Assembly (NCBI RefSeq): GCF_001640365.1
Contig: NZ_LWMI01000006.1
Location: 310,001-374,000 of the forward strand
Direction: 5' to 3'
Length of the DNA stretch: 64,000 nt
DNA from: Candidatus Arsenophonus triatominarum
GTDB taxonomy: Bacteria; Pseudomonadota; Gammaproteobacteria; Enterobacterales; Enterobacteriaceae
Shown: one piece after another, positions 10,724 through 22,280 of the stretch
Layout of the letters: each line of letters opens with the position of its first letter
How positions within the stretch are numbered: position 1 is the stretch's first letter
Translations under genes and position numbers: made by a program
Notes under the pieces: generated by a model
Seen by the model: the letters and a program-made list of their open reading frames with translations, nothing else
Told to the model about the DNA's origin: nothing
Databases searched by the model: none

Positions 10724-11118
10724 TGTTTACCCGTAAACAAACAGCCCCACTCCAAGGGCATCATATTAGCAGCGTTGTAAGAAGTTGTTAACCATTAATT
10801 GTTGGTTGCGTGTAAGTGGCTTTGTGTGAGATTGCGGTTTTGTTCTTGTGGTATTTTGCCAAAGATAGCACACGGGGGTGAAAAAATAATTTTAAATAAC
10901 TTTATTTTTGTTAACTTATTGATATTATAATATTATTTTATATAAGCTTTCATTTATCTATCGTATGCATCGAGGTAAGCTGGAAATACACCGTAGCGGA
11001 GTAGATTGTGAAGGGCAAGGATAGATAAACCTATTTGATCCCAAACAGATAATAGTTTCACAATTTGCTTTAAAAGAGGTGATCATGGGTGAAAAAGGTT
11101 TTTTAGTTGTATTTTTAA
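10724..11118. other. Intergenic stretch, with the start of a truncated gene
   Basis: There are about 395 bases upstream of the glycosyltransferase with no complete gene. At its right end, AGAGGTGATC precedes ATG 11085, which opens a frame on the plus strand (MGEKGFLVVFLT) that enters MITE copy 2 at 11119 and stops. This looks like the first 11-12 codons of a lost gene; its identity is unknown. Confidence 0.45.
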
Positions 11119-11310
11119 CACGAGTTTCGCACCAATAAAAAAACGCTCTATTTTTAAGTTTAATTCAGCATAATATATAAATGGACAAAAGTTTATAAAT
11201 TAAAAGCAACTTATTGTAATTTAAACAAATTTATACGTTTTAGTAACTTGCAAATTAACTATTGCTTTTAAGCCATTTCTGGAATTTTATATTCCTATGC
11301 GAAACTTGTG
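11119..11310 (-). repeat. MITE copy 2
   Basis: The right end has mutated (TGCGAAACTTGTG). The left flank is non-IS sequence and the right flank is the middle of an IS701-like transposase, so this is a recombination junction and not a clean insertion. Confidence 0.9.
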
Positions 11311-11588
11311 TTGGAGTTCCTTCTTCTGAGATGTCTAATTTGTTCAGTTGTTTGTTATGGTTAACAATCCTGTTTTTCCTCAGCGTGGTTACCCAGACCC
11401 AACCATGAGAGCGAATTGATTTCAGATTATCCAGGCTAGAATACCAGGCATCCATCACTACCGCTTCTGGTATGATCCCTTTTTTTTAGCAAGAGTGAGC
11501 ATTTCGGAAAAGTGCGTGTTTTTTGTTTTTCCATCAGAATCTTTATCATAAATACGATAATCAATAGGAATTGATTCAACAGTTGTTA
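11311..11588 (-). mobile_element. IS701-like element, central fragment (part a)
   Basis: This piece corresponds to the region from TTNRKNRIVN back to SILIDYRIYDKDSDG of the transposase. It continues at 13355 on the far side of IS630 copies 5 and 6. TA 11587-11588 is the target duplication. Confidence 0.85.
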
Positions 11589-11624
11589 TAGCTAGGCGAC
11601 TTAATTTTGATTACAAGGTGTGTT

Positions 11625-11990
11625 ATGAGTTATACAATTGATTTTCGACGTAAAGTAATATCTGTAAGGAAAGCCGAAGGTTTAACAATTCGAGAAACTG
11701 CGAAACAATTCCGTATTGGAAAAGCGTCTTTAGTACGTTGGCTTAAACGACCAGAGCCAAAAAATTCAACGCCACGTAAGAGGAAGCTCGATAAAAATGC
11801 TTTAGCAAAAGATGTGGAACAGTATCCAGATGCTTACCAAAAGGAACGGGCAGAGCGATTCGGTGTTTGTAAAAAGACTATTTGGCAATCCCTTAAAAAG
11901 CTGGGATTAACCTATAAAAAAAACTCTATTCCATCCAAAAACCAACGAAAGCGACAGGCTGGCACATCAGCAAAAAAGACAACAGTATGA
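11625..11990 (+). CDS. IS630 transposase OrfA
   Basis: Complete OrfA with the usual A8 tract, located before the point where copy 6 is inserted. Confidence 0.85.
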   Translation: MSYTIDFRRKVISVRKAEGLTIRETAKQFRIGKASLVRWLKRPEPKNSTPRKRKLDKNALAKDVEQYPDAYQKERAERFGVCKKTIWQSLKKLGLTYKKNSIPSKNQRKRQAGTSAKKTTV

Positions 11991-12149
11991 AAAAAAAGAT
12001 AAATCTGTTGTTTTTATTGATGAAAGTGGTTTTTCACATGACACTCCACGAACTCACGGCTATTCCCCAAAAGGTCACCGTTGTTTTGGCCTGAAAAACT
12101 GGGGTGCTAAGGGAAGAACAAATGTTATAGCTAGGCGACTTAATTTTGA

Positions 12150-12673
12150 TTACAGCATATGTATTAAAAACAGGTCATCGATAGTGCATCCTGTTTCCAT
12201 CTTTTTACGTTTAGCTTGAGACCATTTATGTTCTATAGGATTTAAATCTGGTGAATACACAGGCAAATATTCTATCTGGTGTCCTGCGTTTATAATTGCC
12301 TGTTCAATATTCTTACCTTTGTGAAAGCTAGCGTTGTTCATAAAAATAACAGAATTTTCAGGAAGTTCTGGGAGCAATATTTTTGTGATCCAAACATAAA
12401 AAACATCACGGTTAATATTGCAATCAAATAATCCGATAGCAAAAAGGGTTGTTCCCAATAAAGCGCCAATAACATTTGTTCTTCCCTTAGCACCCCAGTT
12501 TTTCAGGCCAAAACAACGGTGACCTTTTGGGGAATAGCCGTGAGTTCGTGGAGTGTCATGTGAAAAACCACTTTCATCAATAAAAACAACAGATTTATCT
12601 TTTTTTTCATACTGTTGTCTTTTTTGCTGATGTGCCAGCCTGTCGCTTTCGTTGGTTTTTGGATGGAATAGAG
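12150..12673 (-). CDS. IS630 transposase OrfB, catalytic Asp changed
   Basis: The second catalytic region reads FMNNASFHK where the other copies have FMDNASFHK. The Asp-to-Asn change should inactivate this copy even if the frame were restored. Confidence 0.8.
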
Positions 12674-12972
12674 TTTTTTTTATAGGTTAATCCCAGCTTT
12701 TTAAGGGATTGCCAAATAGTCTTTTTACAAACACCGAATCGCTCTGCCCGTTCCTTTTGGTAAGCATCTGGATACTGTTCCACATCTTTTGCTAAAGCAT
12801 TTTTATCGAGCTTCCTCTTACGTGGCGTTGAATTTTTTGGCTCTGGTCGTTTAAGCCAACGTACTAAAGACGCTTTTCCAATACGGAATTGTTTCGCAGT
12901 TTCTCGAATTGTTAAACCTTCGGCTTTCCTTACAGATATTACTTTACGTCGAAAATCAATTGTATAACTCAT
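12607..12972 (-). CDS. IS630 transposase OrfA
   Basis: Same length and same A8 frame break as the other full copies. Confidence 0.85.
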   Translation of the reverse strand: MSYTIDFRRKVISVRKAEGLTIRETAKQFRIGKASLVRWLKRPEPKNSTPRKRKLDKNALAKDVEQYPDAYQKERAERFGVCKKTIWQSLKKLGLTYKKNSIPSKNQRKRQAGTSAKKTTV

Positions 12973-13354
12973 AACACACCTTGTAATCAAAATTAAGTCG
13001 CCTAGCTATATTGGCGCTTTATTGGGAACAAGCCTTTTTGCTATCGGATTATTTGATTGCAATATTAATCGTGATGTTTTTTATGTTTGGATCACAAAAA
13101 TATTGCTCCCAGAACTTCCTGAAAATTCTGTTATTTTTATGGACAACGCTAGCTTTCACAAAGGTAAGAATATTGAACAGGCAATTATAAACGCAGGACA
13201 CCAGATAGAATATTTGCCTGTGTATTCACCAGATTTAAATCCTATAGAACATAAATGGTCTCAAGCTAAACGTAAAAAGATGGAAACAGGATGCACTATC
13301 GATGACCTGTTTTTAATACATATGCTGTAATCAAAATTAAGTCGCCTAGCTATA

Positions 13355-13540
13355 GATTATGCCAAAGTAAATTAACTAAACCTATGCCAGCAATAACATC
13401 ATGTTCATTACCTGAATATTGATAATGGACCATCTCTATTTTTTTACTACGTGTTTTGGCAATCAATGTATCATCGGCAATTAGTACGCAAGGGCTTTTT
13501 TTGTCTATAGAAGGTTGAACTAATCGCCATAAGTCTTTAG
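13355..13540 (-). mobile_element. IS701-like element, central fragment (part b)
   Basis: This continues part a (11311-11588) upstream through IADDTLIAK to KDLWRLVQPSID. It ends at MITE copy 3; about 200 bp between here and the element's 5' end are deleted. Confidence 0.85.
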
Positions 13541-13732
13541 CACGAGTTTCGCATAGGAATATAAAATTCCAGAAATGGCTTAAAAGCAATTGTTAATTTG
13601 CAAGTTACTAAAACGTATAAATTTGTTTAAATTACAATAAGTTGCTTTTAATTTATAAGCTTTTGTCCATTTATATATTATGCTGAATTAAACTTAAAAA
13701 TAGAGCGTTTTTTTATTGGTGCGAAACTCGTG
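13541..13732 (+). repeat. MITE copy 3
   Basis: Full 192-bp copy with IS701-like sequence on both sides but no matching target duplication. It marks a deletion endpoint inside the parent-type element. Confidence 0.9.
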
Positions 13733-13836
13733 TTATAGATATTTTTAATGCATGGATAACCGGACAAAATATGAACACCCTAATTTTTTCTTGTTTTTAA
13801 ATTTATACTTCTTTTTTGGAGATTGCGAAACTTGTG
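13733..13836 (-). mobile_element. IS701-like element, 5' end fragment
   Basis: This is the 5' terminal region of the element (GCGAAACTTGTG end at 13836), in the same orientation as the fragment left of MITE copy 3. Confidence 0.85.
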
Positions 13837-13914
13837 TTTAAGTTTGTCTCCGCGAGCATATCCAGATCTATTAAGGGAATAGCAACTAAAAATTTATTTA
13901 AGAAATCAATCGAT

Positions 13915-14383
13915 ATGAAACAGATAAATTGTTTTTTTCCTCACAAGTTTGAACAGCAAGGGAGCATTTTATTAATGGCAATAATAATGCTTATTTCTGT
14001 GAGTTTATTAATGTTAAAAGCGTTGCATCATCATCAGAATAATATATTGCAGATGTTGGAAAGTGAACGAAGTTATTGGCTTTTTTTTGAGCAAGCTGAG
14101 TCTGCATTGGCTTGGGGAAAATATCAACCTTGGATTATGACTAAGGAAAAAAATGCCACGTGGTCTTGTCAGCAATCGTTAGGCGCTAATTTTAAAAGTT
14201 GTTTGCGTTACTATAAAAATGATTATTATCTATTAGCCGGCCATGCTTATTTTTGAGGGTAAAGCTATATTTACACTTTATCAATGGCTCAAGAAAGATA
14301 AAAATGCCATATCTGGTTTTGTTCCTTTAAAACAGGGGTGGTTGGATTTTTGTCCAGTTAAAAGAGCGGAATTTTGTCAATGA
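13915..14383 (+). pseudogene. ygdB: YgdB-like type II/IV pilus assembly protein, frameshifted
   Basis: The frame from ATG 13915 (MKQINCFFPHKFEQQGSILLM) has one hydrophobic N-terminal segment and then matches E. coli YgdB: SALAWGKYQPW, SCLRYYKND, LLAGHAYF. It stops early at TGA about 14256. One base earlier the frame continues as EGKAIF through PLKQGWLDFCPVKRAEFCQ to TGA 14381-14383, the natural YgdB end. One extra T in the TTTTT tract near 14250 explains the break. Neighbours ppdC and recC match the E. coli order. Confidence 0.8.
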
Positions 14384-14573
14384 CACGAGTTTCGCACAGA
14401 CATATAAAGTTCTAAAAATAGCTAAAATAATGTTTTATCCGCAAGATACTAAATAATATAAAATATATATTTGTTTCAATAAGTTATATTTGAATTAGCA
14501 ATTTTTGCGAATTATATATTATGTTGAATTGAACTTATAAATAACTTGTTTATTTGTCGGTGCGAAACTCGTG
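14384..14573 (+). repeat. MITE copy 4 (divergent)
   Basis: This is the most diverged copy (190 bp), probably the oldest. Target duplication is AATGA (14379-14383 and 14574-14578). It sits exactly on the ygdB stop/ppdC start overlap, so both genes kept their signals. Confidence 0.88.
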
Positions 14574-14574
14574 A

Positions 14575-14968
14575 ATGAAACATTCTAAACCTAACAGGCA
14601 ATCTGGAATGGCAATAACCGAAATTATGGTAGCTATAGCGTTATTTGCTATTTCAGCTATCGCATTAAATAAAATATGTTCATAATCTAATGGCTGGATT
14701 TTCTCTCGCATGGCAAAAAACACAGTAATTTCGCATGATGCACACTTTTTTTGAAAGTGGAGAAGCGATGCTAGACATTGACTCTATTAGTACCGATATA
14801 ACAAATGATATGCCTAGAAATATTGATTTATCATATCGTTACGTGAACATTACAGATAATTGTAAGCAGATATTAGTTACATTTAAGATGCCTTATAACC
14901 AATTGACTGCTACATCAAAGTGGTACTGTTCGTCAGGAAGAGCTTATGCTACAAATTTATCATTCTAA
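14575..14968 (+). pseudogene. ppdC: PpdC-like prepilin-type protein, broken
   Basis: It starts MKHSKPNRQSG followed by MAITEIMVAIALFAISAIAL. This is a type IV prepilin-like leader: a glycine before the cleavage site, Glu five residues in, and one membrane segment. A stop after LNKICS and further frame changes break it. The C-terminal part (YRYVNITDNCKQILVTFKMPYNQ to ATNLSF) is open from about 14735 and overlaps the start of recC by 23 bases, as is usual for this operon. Confidence 0.72.
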
Positions 14969-17900
14969 TCAATTAGATATTCACAAAGAGCTTATTTCTA
15001 GTTTGATCAAAAATAATCCTTTGACCCAACCGTTTGAGCAAGAAATTATTTTGGTTCAAAGTCCAGGTATGTCGCAATGGCTACAAATAGAGCTTGCGCA
15101 AAGCTTGGGAATTGCCGCTAACATTTCTTTCCCGCTACCGGCAACTTTTATTTGGGACATGTTTACTCGGGTTTTATCTGATATCCCACCAGAGAGTGCT
15201 TTTACCAAAAAGGCAATGACTTGGAAATTAATGACAATTTTACCTTCCTTGCTACAAAAACCTGAATTCAAACCTCTTAGACAATATCTTAATGAGGATA
15301 TGGATAAACGTAAGTTGTATCAGTTATCAGCTCGGATTGCGGATCTGTTTGACCAATATTTAGTTTACCGTCCCCAATGGTTAGAAAGCTGGCGTAAAAA
15401 ACAACTAATTGAGGGATTAAGTGATAATCAGCAATGGCAAAAACGTCTTTGGTTAGCGTTGACAGAGTATACGGAAAAGCTTAATCAATCTAAATGGCAT
15501 CGGGCAAATCTCTATAAGCAATTTATACAAAGTTTGCATGCTAATCTACCTTCACATATTAGGTTGCCGAAACGTGTATTTATCTGTGGTATCGCCGCAT
15601 TACCTCCGGTTTATTTGCAGGCATTAAATGCCCTTGGCCAGCATATAGATATTCATTTAATGTTTACTAATCCATGTCGTTATTATTGGGGAGATATTCA
15701 GAGCTATGCTTCTTTGGCAAAACTTGAACGACGCAAGTTAAAAAATTATCGAAATAACCATGAAATTTCGCGTTTCAAGGGAGAAAGTTCACCTGATACG
15801 TTATTTAATCAACAAGGTGAACAATTTCTGACTAATCCGCTATTAGCTTCTTGGGGTAAATTAGGCCGTGACAACCTCTATTTTCTGTCTCAGTTGGAGC
15901 TATCTAATGAAGTTGCTGCCTTTGTAGATTTACCACGTGATTGTTTGTTGCACCAGGTTCAGCGAGATATTTTAGATTTAGAAGATCATGAGCAACTTGG
16001 TTTAACCGAAGCGAGTTATAATAATAGTCTTTCAAAAAGACAATTAAGCAAACAAGATAAATCATTGACATTTCATTCATGCCATAGCCCACAACGTGAA
16101 ATTGAAATATTGCAAGATTATTTATTGCGTCTCTTTGAAGACGATCCAAATCTAACACCCAAAGATATAATTGTAATGGTGGCAGATATCGATAGTTACG
16201 CACCTTATATCCAAGCGGTGTTTAGTCATGTGTCCCCTGAACGTCGGTTACCTTTTTCTATTTCAGATAGAAAAGCCAGGCAGGTACATCCTATTTTGCA
16301 AGCTTTTATTTCGTTACTTGATTTACCCCAAAGTCGTTTTACGACAGAACAAGTATTAGCTTTATTAGAAGTGCCTGCACTGGCTCGTCGATTTTCTATT
16401 TACGATGATGAATTACTTTTATTGCGACGATGGATTAACGAATCAGGTATCCGTTGGGGCTTGATGATGAAAACATTGCAATGCTGGAATTACCAGCAAC
16501 AGGGCAAAATACCTGGGCTTTTGGTTTAAATAGAATGTTGCTTGGTTATGCGATGGATAGTCATGTAGGGACTTGGAATAAAATTTTACCTTATGATGAA
16601 TGTACAGGGTTATCCGCTAAATTAGCAGGGCAGCTTGCCACATTTATTGATTCGTTGGCTAGTTGGAGAAGTAAACTTAATCAGGAAAGGAAATTGTCAG
16701 AATGGTTGCCATTATGTCAATGCCTGTTAGATGCTTTTTTTGAGACTGATGAACAAATTGAAGCGATATTCATATTTATGCTCCAGCAATGGCAAAAAAC
16801 GATTGAGACTGGAATAGTGGCAAAATATGAAGAAATAGTTCCTCTATCGCTTATTCGTGATGAATTAGCAACCTGTTTTGATGATGAAAAGATCAGTCAA
16901 CGTTTTCTTGCAGGGGCAATTAATTTTTGTACTCTAATGCCTATGCGTTCTATTCCTTTTAAGGTTGTGTGTTTATTAGGTATGAACGACAGGATATATC
17001 CACGCTCAATACCGCCACTGGGTTTTGATTTAATGGCTGAGCAGCCACAAAGGGGTGATAGAAAGCGTCGAGATGATGATCGCTATTTATTTTTGGAAGC
17101 TTTAAATTCCGCTTCTCAACTATTTTATGTTAGCTATATTGGGCATGCTATACGTGACAATCAAGCACATAATCCCTCGGTGTTAGTAAATGAATTACTT
17201 GATTATATTAGCCAAAGTTTTTGTTTAGAGGGTGATGAACATTTAAATATTGATCTTAGTGCTGATAGAGTAAAAGAACATTTAGTGACTAAACATACGC
17301 GAGTACCTTTTGCGACAGAGAATTATTTGCCTAATAGCATTCATCAGAGTTATGCCAGTGAATGGTTATCAGCAGCCAGAAAACAAGGTAATCCACGGCC
17401 TGAATTCTGTACTCCGTTAACGCCAATGATAGAACATGGCAATGAAATATTATTAGAGCAGTTACTCTCTTTTTATCGACACCCGATCCGTGCTTTTTTT
17501 CAACAAAGGTTAAAAGTTAATTTTTTTAATGAAGAAGTACAATTACCGGAGAATGAACCTTTTATTGTAAATAATTTACAACGATATAAATATAATGAAC
17601 GCTTACTTGAGGCGATGATTTATGAAGAGTCACTGGAGGAGCTGTTAACGACTTTGCGCGCAACGGGTGGATTACCGGCGGAACATTTTGGTCAAATTTA
17701 TTGGGAAAAACAGATCCAAGATATGCAGCCATTAGCTGATAAAGTAAAGATAAATTGTCATGAATATTTTAATAAACTATTCGTCGAACCCTTTGAGAAT
17801 ATTCGTTTGGCTGGACAATTACGAAATATTCAGCAAAATGGTATTATTCGTTATCGTCCTGCAAATTTAACGATTAATGATGGTTTATCTCTATGGATAG

Positions 17901-18337
17901 AACATTTAATTTTTTGTTTAACTGTTAGATCTGGTGAAAGTTACTATTGGGGAAGAGATAATAGTGAATGGTGTTTTGAGTCAGTGGACAAATATCAGGC
18001 GAAAGTATATTTACAACAGCTTATTAATGGTTATCAAGAGGGGATGAATTCGCCATTACCACTTTTTAATAAAAGTGGCTGGAATTGGTTAATGTCATGC
18101 TATAACAAAAAAAGTGAACAATTTGATTTTGAGTCTGAGGCTGTTTTGCAAAAAGCAAAAATGCAGCTTATCCACTCCTTACAAGGTACCTATAATCAGC
18201 CAGGTGAAATGGAAGATAGCTATATTGGTCGTGCTTTCAGTAAAATAGATAGTAATTTGCTTGAAACAATACAAAAAAAGGCACGTACTTATTTATTGCC
18301 AATGGCAATCTATAGAAAAAATAAAAAGAGGATGTAA
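14946..18337 (+). pseudogene. recC: Exonuclease V subunit RecC, single frameshift
   Basis: RecC is the Chi-recognition subunit of the RecBCD helicase-nuclease. It begins MLQIYHSNQLDIHKEL, and both halves align with E. coli RecC over nearly all of its roughly 1120 residues (IPFKVVCLLGMNDRIYP, RGDRKRRDDDRYLFLEAL). The first frame (14946-16529) breaks after ESGIRWG. The second resumes as LDDENIAMLELPATGQNTW and runs to 18337. The cause is a GGGG run (near 16457) where GGGGG would keep the frame. No other lesion was seen, so this is a very recent pseudogene or a sequence error. It is followed by ptrA, recB and recD as in E. coli. Confidence 0.9.
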
Positions 18338-20641
18338 CTAAGATGCTTAAAGTAACAAGGGTTGTTATGAAAAACATGATAGTCGTGCTCTTATTACTAT
18401 TTGGTACGGTAAAGCTTTGCTAAGCAGAATTGGCAAGTTTTGCTGATAGGATAAACAAAAGTGAAAAAGATACTCGAGGGTATCAGGCGATAAAACTTTC
18501 TAATGATATGATTGTATTGCTAATATCTGATTCTAAAGCCAGTAAATCATTAGCTGCGGTTACCTTACCAGTTGGCACAATGGAAAGTCCTGATCAACAA
18601 CTTGGTCTGGCGCATTACCTTGAACACATGGTATTGATGGGCTCTAAACGCTATCCTGAGTCAAGTGAAATACCAGAATTTTTGCAAAAACATGGTGGCA
18701 ATCATAATGCTAGTACGGCTTCTAATCTTACTGCTTACTATTTAGAAGTTGAAAATGGTGCTTTAAAAGCAGCCACAGATCACTTGGCAAGTGCATTAGC
18801 CGAGCCATTACTTGATCCTAAAAACGCCGATCGAGAACGTAATGCAGTCAATGCAGAATTAGCAATGGCACGTGCTCGCGATGAAATGCGATTATGGCAA
18901 GTGCGTTCTGAAACACTTAATCCGGCTCATCCTAATTCACGTTTTTCTGGTGGAAATTTAGAAACCTTAAGCGATAAACCTGGTAGCCATTTACAGACTG
19001 AGCTCAAGAATTTTTATTATCGCTATTACTCAGCTAATTTAATGAAAGGTATTTTGTATGGCAATGACTCATTGAGTCAATTAGCTAAAATTGCAGCTGA
19101 AACTTTTGGTCGTATTCCAAATCGAAAGGCTATTGTTTCGGAGATAACGGTACCCGCTATAACCGATAAAGAAAAAGGAATAATAATTCATTATGTGCCA
19201 GCACAACCTAAAAAAGTTTTGCAACTTGAATTTAGTATTGCAAATAATTTAACAGAATTTCGCAGTAAGTCAGATGAATATATTGGCTATTTGATAGGAA
19301 ATCGAAGTCAAAATACCCTTGCTGATTGGTTATTAAAGAATGGTCTTGCTGAAGAGATTAATGTTGAGTTGTACCAGATGTTGATCGTAATAATGGCATT
19401 TTTTCAATAAACGTTTTATTAACGGATAAGGGATTGGGAAATAGAGATAAGATTATTGCGGCAATATTTTCCTATATTGATTTATTAAAAGAAGCAAGGT
19501 ATTAAGAGTGGTTATTTTAACAAGATCGCAAATGTTCTAAAGCTTTCATTTCAACATAATTCTATTGTTCGTGATATGAATTATATTCAGCAACTATCTA
19601 ATCAAATGTTGAATATCCCAATTGCGCATGTGCTTGATGTTAATTACATTGCTGATCGTTTTGATCCTAAAGCAATAAGCAGCCGTTTAGCAGAATTAAC
19701 TCCCTATAATGCCAGAATTTGGTTTATCGCACCGAATGAACCACATAATAAAGAAGCCTATTTTCTCAATGCTCCTTATCAAGTTGATAAAATTAACACC
19801 CAACAATATCAACGACGGTCTGAATTAAATCCTTATATTGCTGATGATTTTTCTTTAATTAAAAGTTCTCGTCATTATCAGCATCCAGAATTGGTATATG
19901 AGCGAGGAAATGTGCGGGTAGTCTATATGTCAAGTCAATATTTTGCTGATGAGCCTAAAGGGGGAATTGCTTTAGACTTACGTAATGAGCAGAGTAATAA
20001 AACGGTAAAATCTCAAGTTAGTAGCGCGTTATTAGAATACCTGGCCTCTTTAAAATTATCTCCATTAAGTTACCAAGCTTCTGTCGCCGGAATGGAACTG
20101 GTTGTGTCTTCAAATTTAGGCCTGCAATTGAAAACTAGTGGTTATACTCAACATCTAGCGGAATTGACGACAAAAATGGTTAAGGAATTTCTTACCTTCA
20201 CAATTTCTGCCGACGAAGTTACACAAGCAAAATCATGGTATAGGGAACAGCTTGAAGTTAGCAATAATCTTAAAGCCTTTGAGTTGGCAATGCAGCCAAA
20301 ACAGCGTTTAGAAAAAGTACCTTATTTCGAGCAAGAACAGCGCTTAAAGGCCCTGGAAACGCTCACAGCAAATGACATCCTAAAGTACCGCCAAGAGACT
20401 ATTGACAATGCTGCTTTACAAGCAATTGTATTCGGCAATCTAACACAAAAGCAAGGAATTGATATTATTGAATCTATTTCTCATTTGTTGAATAATAAAG
20501 GTAAAAATTGGTGGAGAGGGGATATTATCGTTGTTTATAAACAGCATAAACACGAGTTTCGCACAGGCATATAAAATTCCAGAAATGGCTTAAAAGCAAT
20601 GGTTATAGCTAGGCGACTTAATTTTGATTACAAGGTGTGTT

Positions 20642-20965
20642 ATGAGTTATACAATTGATTTTCGACGTAAAGTAATATCTGTAAGGAAAGCCGAAGGTTT
20701 AACAATTCGAGAAACTGCGAAACAATTCCGTATTGGAAAAGCGTCTTTAGTACGTTGGCTTAAACAACCAGAGCCAAAAAATTCAACGCCACGTAAGAGG
20801 AAGCTAGATAAAAATGCTTTAGCAAAAGATGTGGAACAGTATCCAGATGCTTACCAAAAGGAACGGGCAGAGCGATTCGGTGTTTGTAAAAAGACTATTT
20901 GGCAATCCCTTAAAAAGCTGGGATTAACCTATAAAAAAAACTCTATTCCATCCAAAAACCAATGA
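20642..20965 (+). CDS. IS630 transposase OrfA, extra stop
   Basis: A C-to-T change turns the CGA of NQRKRQ into a stop, so OrfA ends after 107 residues. An R-to-Q change (KQPEP) is also unique to this copy. Confidence 0.8.
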   Translation: MSYTIDFRRKVISVRKAEGLTIRETAKQFRIGKASLVRWLKQPEPKNSTPRKRKLDKNALAKDVEQYPDAYQKERAERFGVCKKTIWQSLKKLGLTYKKNSIPSKNQ

Positions 20966-21464
20966 AAGCGACAGGCTGGCACATCAGCAAAAAAGACAAC
21001 AGTATGAAAAAAAAGATAAATCTGTTGTTTTTATTGATGAAAGTGGTTTTTCACATGACACTCCACGAACTCACGGCTATTCCCCAAAAGGTCACCGTTG
21101 TTTTGGCCTGAAAAACTGGGGTGCTAAGGGAAGAACAAATGTTATTGGCGCTTTATTGGGAACAACCCTTTTTGCTATCGGATTATTTGATTGCAATATT
21201 AATCGTGATGTTTTTTATGTTTGGATCACAAAAATATTGCTCCCAGAACTTCCTGAAAATTCTGTTATTTTTATGGACAACGCTAGCTTTCACAAAGGTA
21301 AGAATATTGAACAGGCAATTATAAACGCAGGACACCAGATAGAATATTTGCCTGTGTATTCACCAGATTTAAATCCTATAGAACATAAATGGTCTCAAGC
21401 TAAACGTAAAAAGATGGAAACAGGATGCACTATCGATGACCTGTTTTTAATACATATGCTGTAA
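20941..21464 (+). CDS. IS630 transposase OrfB
   Basis: The open frame after the A8 tract, with an unchanged catalytic core. Confidence 0.83.
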
Positions 21465-22280
21465 TCAAAATTAAGTCGCCTAGCTATAATTTGCAAGTTA
21501 CTAAAACGTATAAATTTGTTTAAATTACAATAAGTTTTTTTTTATTTATAAGATTTTGTTTATTTATATATTATGCTGAATTAAACTTAAAAATAGAGCG
21601 TTTTTTTATTGGTGCGAAACGCGTAATAAAGTAAATTTCCAACATCAGGCAAATAGTACAGATAATGCGCTAGCAGAAATGTTTATTCCGACAGGATATG
21701 ATGGTTATAGTGGATTTGTCTTATCAAATATTTTGGCCAATATTTTACATCCTTGGTTTTTTGAGCAACTTAGGACGCAAGAACAATTAGGCTATGCTGT
21801 TTTTGCCTTTACTACTAGCCTTGGTGAGCAATGGGGATTAGATTTTTTATTGCAAAGTAATAATAAAACCCCTGCGTATTTGAATACACGCTATCAAAAT
21901 TTTTATCAATTGGCCTTTAAAAAATTAAATGCAATGCCAAAAAAAGAATTTGAGCAATATAAAAAGGCACTATTAACGGAAATGGAACAGCCTCCACAAA
22001 CTTTTTATGAAGAGATAGATCGTTTTCTACCAGATTTTGCCAGGAATAATTTTGCTTTTGATAGTAGAAAAAAATTAATCAAAGTATTGAAAACGGTTAC
22101 ACAGCAAGATCTATTAACTTTTTATAGTAATGCCGTTTTGCAACAAACAGGTTTAGCTTTTGTTTCACAAATTATTGCCAAAGAGGTTAATAAAGAAGGC
22201 TGTGCTCAATTGAAAGATTGGATAACTTATCCGACTGCGTCTGAATTACAAAAGATTTTGCCAATTGAGGTAGATGCTAA

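Larger units (their letters stand above)
12128..13008 (-). mobile_element. IS630-family element, copy 6 (inside copy 5)
   Basis: Complete at 881 bp with TA at 12126-12127 and 13009-13010. It lies in the opposite orientation within orfB of copy 5, and the sequence of copy 5 rejoins exactly when it is removed. Confidence 0.93.
11924..13330 (+). pseudogene. IS630 transposase OrfB, interrupted by another IS630
   Basis: The catalytic half is split at 12127/13011 by copy 6. The 3' part (13022-13330) keeps FMDNASFHK and DLNPIEHKW. The first catalytic Asp is in the 5' part. Confidence 0.8.
11589..13352 (+). mobile_element. IS630-family element, copy 5 (split by copy 6)
   Basis: The two parts 11589-12127 and 13011-13352 add up to exactly 881 bp. 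The outer flanks rejoin perfectly as one IS701-like sequence around a TA (11587-11588 and 13353-13354). This is a clean insertion, later hit by copy 6. Confidence 0.92.
20606..21486 (+). mobile_element. IS630-family element, copy 7
   Basis: Complete 881 bp within MITE copy 5, with TA at 20604-20605 and 21487-21488. The MITE sequence rejoins exactly around it. Confidence 0.93.
20551..21625 (+). repeat. MITE copy 5 (carries IS630 copy 7)
   Basis: The MITE parts are 20551-20605 and 21489-21625, with IS630 inserted at a TA. Target duplication ATAAA flanks it in ptrA. The right end has mutated (TGCGAAACGCGTA). Confidence 0.88.

Noticed and set aside
10724..10860. JUMPStart/ops element upstream of the glycosyltransferase
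   Set aside because: No GGCGGTAG core was found on either strand.
16454..18337. Second half of recC as an independent gene
   Set aside because: It continues the RecC alignment from the first half with only a one-base shift, and its TTG start has no ribosome-binding site.
14946..18337. Programmed frameshift in recC
   Set aside because: RecC is not known to need one, and the GGGG run lacks a slippery heptamer or downstream pairing element that I can see; a simple deletion or error is more likely.
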